The position numbers were made by a program, and so were the translations under genes. From Bog-756 sp963769905 (lineage in GTDB: Bacteria; Actinomycetota; Acidimicrobiia; Acidimicrobiales; RAAP-2), in contig CAVYNG010000002.1 in assembly GCA_963769905.1 (NCBI GenBank), forward strand, positions 1,612,001-1,676,000: DNA of 64,000 nucleotides, written 5' to 3'. Shown here one piece after another: positions 60,815 to 64,000 of the stretch; the stretch's first letter is position 1; each line of letters starts with the position of its first letter. Below the pieces are notes generated by a model. The model was not told the DNA's origin and did no database searches. It was given only the letters and a program-made list of their open reading frames with translations.

Positions 60815-61585
60815 ATGATCCGCGCCCGGCGAGGTCTCATCAAGGTCCCAGAGGTCACCGCGATCTTCTGGCTGACCAAGCTCCTCACGACCGCCATGGG
60901 CGAGTCGACCTCCGACTACCTGGTGAAGCACATCGATCCGGTCGTCGCGGTCGGGCTCGGCGGGATCGCACTGGTGGCGGCGCTGTCGTTGCAACTCGTC
61001 GCACGTCGATACATTCCGTGGATCTACTGGATGGCCGTTCTCATGGTCGCGATCAGCGGGACGATGGCCGCCGACGTGTTGCACATCCGCTTCGGCGTTC
61101 CCTACGCGGTGTCGACTCCGCTCTTCGCCGTCATCCTCGCGGCAGTGTTCATCCTCTGGTATCGCTACGAGGGAACGCTCTCGATCCACAGCATCGACAC
61201 CGTCCGCCGCGAAGGCTTCTACTGGGCCACGGTCATGGCCACCTTCGCGATGGGCACCGCACTCGGTGACCTCACCGCGATCACCCTCCACCTCGGCTAC
61301 CTGTCGTCCGCGGTCCTCTTCGCCGCGGTCATGCTGGTGCCAGCGGTCGGGTACTGGCGCTTCGACTGGAACGAGGTGTTCTCCTTCTGGTTCGCGTACG
61401 TCATGACCCGTCCCCTCGGTGCCTCGATCGCCGACTGGCTCGGGAAGCCCCACTCTGCCGGCGGGACGGGTCTCGGCGACGGACTGGTCACCCTGGTGTT
61501 CGCGGTGGCGATCGCCGCCTGTGTCCGGGTGATGACCCTCGAATGGCGTCGCCAGGACGAGTACCGGTTCGTCCCCGAGGACTGA
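60815..61585 (+). CDS. COG4705-like multi-spanning membrane protein
   Basis: A 256-residue membrane protein with about eight hydrophobic segments. It resembles the uncharacterised COG4705 family: KVPEVTAIFWLTKLLTTAMG followed by ESTSDYLVKH. A second, diverged copy of the same pattern lies in the second half (FYWATVMATFAMGTALGDLT), which suggests an internally duplicated transporter. The substrate is unknown. ATG 60815 is chosen because conserved sequence begins there; TACCAT lies eight bases upstream, and an in-frame GTG at 60782 is possible. Confidence 0.78.
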   Translation: MIRARRGLIKVPEVTAIFWLTKLLTTAMGESTSDYLVKHIDPVVAVGLGGIALVAALSLQLVARRYIPWIYWMAVLMVAISGTMAADVLHIRFGVPYAVSTPLFAVILAAVFILWYRYEGTLSIHSIDTVRREGFYWATVMATFAMGTALGDLTAITLHLGYLSSAVLFAAVMLVPAVGYWRFDWNEVFSFWFAYVMTRPLGASIADWLGKPHSAGGTGLGDGLVTLVFAVAIAACVRVMTLEWRRQDEYRFVPED

Positions 61586-61656
61586 CCGGGTCGGCCGCCC
61601 CCGCTTTCGGCGGCAGGAGACGGTCGACCGCTCCTCGCGAGGACAAGGTGCCGCAC

Positions 61657-62661
61657 ATGGTGATCGAGGCGACCGCTCCGGTTCGGATCTGCGACTTGGG
61701 CGGGTGGACCGACACATGGTTCGGGGCACCAGGTCGGGTCCTCAACATCGCAGTCAACCCCGGCGTCCGGGTCCGGTTGCGCGAGACGGGCGATCCGGGC
61801 ACGGTCACACTCGACGTCGCAACCTTCGGGCATCGCTACCGCGTGGTGCCGGGCGACACCACGCGAGCTGCCCGCCACCCACTGGTCGAGGCGGCAATCG
61901 ATGCGTTGCCACCCCCTGACGAGGTCGGCACGGAGATCACCATCACCTCCGCAGTGCCTGCGGGCTGTGCCGCCGGCACCTCCGCGGCGGTTGCGGTGGC
62001 GATGCTCGGTGCGTTGCGTGCGGCCCATTCCGATCCCCACTCCGCCCACGACATCGCCTACGCGGCCCACGACCTCGAGGTCGGCGTCCTCGGTGGCGAA
62101 AGCGGGATCCAGGACCAGCTGTCGGTCGCCATCGGAGGGATCAACTATCTCGAGATCGAGCCGTATCCGGAGGCCAGCGTGTTCTCGCTGCCGCACTGGG
62201 ACGACCTCGGGAGCCGGCTGTCTCTCGTCTACCTCGGCCGTGCTCACGACTCGACGGCGGTCCATCGCAAGGTCATCGCAGCGCTGATGGAACGTGGCTC
62301 CGAGGTCTTCGCGCCGTTGCGGGACGCCGCCGTCGCCGCTCGGGACGCGGTCACCACCCGCGACCTCGACGCGTTCGGCCGGGCGATGATCCAGAACACC
62401 GAGGCACAGCGCTCGCTCGACACTGGTCTTGTCGGAGCGGATGCGAAGGCAGTGATCCGGATCGCCACCGGCTGCGGCGCCCTCGGGTGGAAGGTCAACG
62501 GCGCGGGCGGAGAGGGTGGCTCGCTCAGCGTCTTGAGCCCGACCCGGCAGGCCGAGCAGAGGTTCGTCGACGCGGTGACCTCGGCCGGCTGGCAGGTGCT
62601 GCCGTTCGAGATCAGCCGGCAGGGCCTCGAGGTTCGGGGGGCTCTCTCCACCCGCTCGTAG
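61657..62661 (+). CDS. GHMP family sugar kinase (HddA/fucokinase-like)
   Basis: A 334-residue cytosolic small-molecule kinase. The N-terminal ATAPVRICDLGGWTDTWF is typical of the heptose-7-phosphate kinase and L-fucokinase branch, the ATP loop is SAVPAGCAAGTSAAVAVAML, and motif 3 is GWKVNGAGGEGGSLSVL. The sugar is unknown: there is no gmhB, hddC or fucose gene nearby to decide. ATG 61657 or GTG 61648 (with GAGGA upstream) could be the start. The stop lies 11 bases from that of the convergent MFS gene. Confidence 0.85.
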   Translation: MVIEATAPVRICDLGGWTDTWFGAPGRVLNIAVNPGVRVRLRETGDPGTVTLDVATFGHRYRVVPGDTTRAARHPLVEAAIDALPPPDEVGTEITITSAVPAGCAAGTSAAVAVAMLGALRAAHSDPHSAHDIAYAAHDLEVGVLGGESGIQDQLSVAIGGINYLEIEPYPEASVFSLPHWDDLGSRLSLVYLGRAHDSTAVHRKVIAALMERGSEVFAPLRDAAVAARDAVTTRDLDAFGRAMIQNTEAQRSLDTGLVGADAKAVIRIATGCGALGWKVNGAGGEGGSLSVLSPTRQAEQRFVDAVTSAGWQVLPFEISRQGLEVRGALSTRS

Positions 62662-62672
62662 AGGCGGAGCGA

Positions 62673-64000
62673 TCAGGCGTCGACCTCGACGGTCTCCTCG
62701 TCCCGGCCCCGAAGCGGCTCGTGGGGCAGCTCCCTCGTGAACGCCAGCGCGAGGAGCGCGAGGAGGGCCGCTGCGAGCAGACCGCTCTTCAACGAGACGA
62801 GCTGAGCCCGCTCGTAGTCCTCCACGATCGCGTCCGTCGTCGGTTGGTCGAGGCCCGCCTGCTGCGCGGCGGTTCGGACCTCGTCGGCGGGCACGAGGTC
62901 GATCCCCGAGCTGACCGCGGTGCCGACCTGTGCGGCGACCTGGTGACTCACACGACTGTCCGCCTCGACGTTCGAGACGAAGGTCCCGACCAGGCCCGCG
63001 AGGACGATGGCCCCGATGAGCGCCACGCCGAGTGCCGACCCGAGCTGCTGCCCGGTGTACTGGAGGCCGCCAGCCTCACTCCGACCTGACTCGTCGACCG
63101 ACGACTGCACCACGTTGCCGAGCTGCGACACCATGAGCCCCATCCCCACCCCGAGCACCGCCATCCCGAGGAAGAACCCCGCGTCGCCGAGGGTGGGCTG
63201 GATGGTCCCGAGCAACACGACGATCCCGACGAGCACCACGATCAGCCCGGCGCGCACGATCGAGCGCACGGTGAAACGCGTCGACAACCGCGAGCCGGCC
63301 GCCGAGGCCACGAACATGGTCACCGAGACCGGGAGCATCTTCTCACCGGTCTTCAAGGCGTCGAAGCCGAGCACGATCTGGAGGTAGAGCGGGATCACGA
63401 AGAAGACACCCATGAGGATCAGGTTCTGAGTGAAGAGTCCGGCCAGTCCCGAGCGCAGGACGGGGATCTTCACGAGGTCGAGATGGACGAGCGGATCACG
63501 CCCCGTCGCCTCACGCCGGCGCTGCCACCGGACGAATCCCCACAGCAACACGCCGCCCAATGCGATGACGTACATGGTCAACGAGAGACCGAAGATCTGG
63601 ATCGGCGAGTTCTTGGGCTTGATCCAACCCCAGGTGCTCGACTGCAGCACCGCGAGGACGAGGGCCCCGAGACCGGCCGCCGACAACACGGCACCCACCA
63701 CGTCGAGGTGCGGCTTGCGCTCGTCTCGCGGCGCGTCCGACACGAAGCGGGTCATCACCATGATGAACACGACGAGCACCACCTCGCCGGCGAAGACGAC
63801 GCGCCATGTCAGTTCGGTGGTCGCCCAGCCGCCGAGGATCGGACCCACCGCGATCCCCGCGCCGGCGACCCCGCCGATCACCGCGTAGGCAACCTTGCGT
63901 GATTGTCCTGTGAAGTTGCCCGCGATGAGCGCGGCCAGGGCGGGGAGCACCAGCGCGGCGCCCAAGCCCTCGAGGACGGACCACCCGATCGCCAGCATCG
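62673..64000 (-). CDS. MFS drug/solute exporter of the DHA2 (EmrB/QacA) type, N-terminus outside the window
   Basis: The visible 442 residues contain the later part of the first six spans and the rest of a 14-span transporter: motif C-like AVIGGVAGAGIAVGPILGGW, WRVVFAGEVVLVVFIMV, FTQNLILMGVFFVIPLYLQI and GGLQYTGQQLGSALGVALIG. A large loop near the end (YERAQLVSLKSG) precedes the last span and an acidic tail. The frame is open at the window edge, so the true start lies beyond 64000. The substrate cannot be told. Confidence 0.88.
   Translation of the reverse strand, partial: MLAIGWSVLEGLGAALVLPALAALIAGNFTGQSRKVAYAVIGGVAGAGIAVGPILGGWATTELTWRVVFAGEVVLVVFIMVMTRFVSDAPRDERKPHLDVVGAVLSAAGLGALVLAVLQSSTWGWIKPKNSPIQIFGLSLTMYVIALGGVLLWGFVRWQRRREATGRDPLVHLDLVKIPVLRSGLAGLFTQNLILMGVFFVIPLYLQIVLGFDALKTGEKMLPVSVTMFVASAAGSRLSTRFTVRSIVRAGLIVVLVGIVVLLGTIQPTLGDAGFFLGMAVLGVGMGLMVSQLGNVVQSSVDESGRSEAGGLQYTGQQLGSALGVALIGAIVLAGLVGTFVSNVEADSRVSHQVAAQVGTAVSSGIDLVPADEVRTAAQQAGLDQPTTDAIVEDYERAQLVSLKSGLLAAALLALLALAFTRELPHEPLRGRDEETVEVDA

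Noticed and set aside
1..64000. tRNA, rRNA or riboswitch genes
   Set aside because: The intergenic gaps are short and I saw no T-loop-like GGTTCGAATCC pattern, rRNA stretch or riboswitch core in them. A covariance search (tRNAscan-SE, Infernal) would settle it.

Overview
The window is GC-rich, densely packed bacterial DNA with almost no intergenic space, many GTG starts and many 4-base ATGA/GTGA stop-start overlaps. It looks like an actinobacterial chromosome outside the mycobacteria. Pointers are a mycothiol ligase (mshC), a coenzyme F420:NADP reductase and an F420-type LLM oxidoreductase, a phosphatidylinositol mannoside (PIM) gene set, an InhA-type enoyl reductase and an LpdA-type quinone reductase. 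The 42-residue GYWLVASDGG repeats on a secreted sedolisin are, as I recall, common in Acidimicrobiia, so that class is my best inference. I see no prophage, insertion sequence, CRISPR array, rRNA or tRNA.

Layout. 1-7.6 kb: cut AI-2E transporter, YbhN-like flippase, polyphosphate kinase, PfkB sugar kinase, SEDS protein. 7.6-31.5 kb: one long minus-strand series, read right to left: queA-tgt-yajC-secD-secF-relA-hisS-aspS-rarA-sedolisin-DUF948-small membrane protein-alaS-ruvX-mltG-aroE-rodA-DUF151. An unusual AT-rich, helically phased operator-like array (31530-31585) sits at its head. 31.7-37.2 kb: LLM oxidoreductase, ruvB-ruvA-ruvC, yebC, pdxT-pdxS. 37.2-38.5 kb: divergent yceI/marR with a clear palindromic operator. 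38.5-49.6 kb: second long minus-strand series: F420 reductase, mshC, thrS, HIT protein, VOC protein, pgsA, patA-like acyltransferase, a PAS-GGDEF diguanylate cyclase, pimA, M48 peptidase. 49.6-55.6 kb: InhA/FabI, SnoaL-like protein, flavin monooxygenase/acyl-CoA dehydrogenase-like protein, aldehyde dehydrogenase, TetR, nitronate monooxygenase. 55.7-64 kb: CBS protein, degenerate amidase, quinone reductase, HtrA protease, COG4705-like membrane protein, GHMP kinase, cut MFS exporter.

The core order (thrS-HIT-pgsA-acyltransferase-pimA ... pdxS-pdxT-yebC ... ruvCAB ... yajC-secDF-relA-hisS-aspS-rarA ... alaS-ruvX-mltG-aroE) matches, from memory, Mycobacterium tuberculosis. The departures from it are therefore the informative parts: the diguanylate cyclase inside the PIM operon, the sedolisin coupled to rarA, queA-tgt fused to the Sec genes, and yceI/marR plus an M48 peptidase between pimA and pdxS.

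Five genes (alaS, sedolisin, ruvB, thrS, fabI) carry a single frame break each. At least four of these are normally essential or core, so uncorrected sequencing or assembly indels are the simplest explanation.
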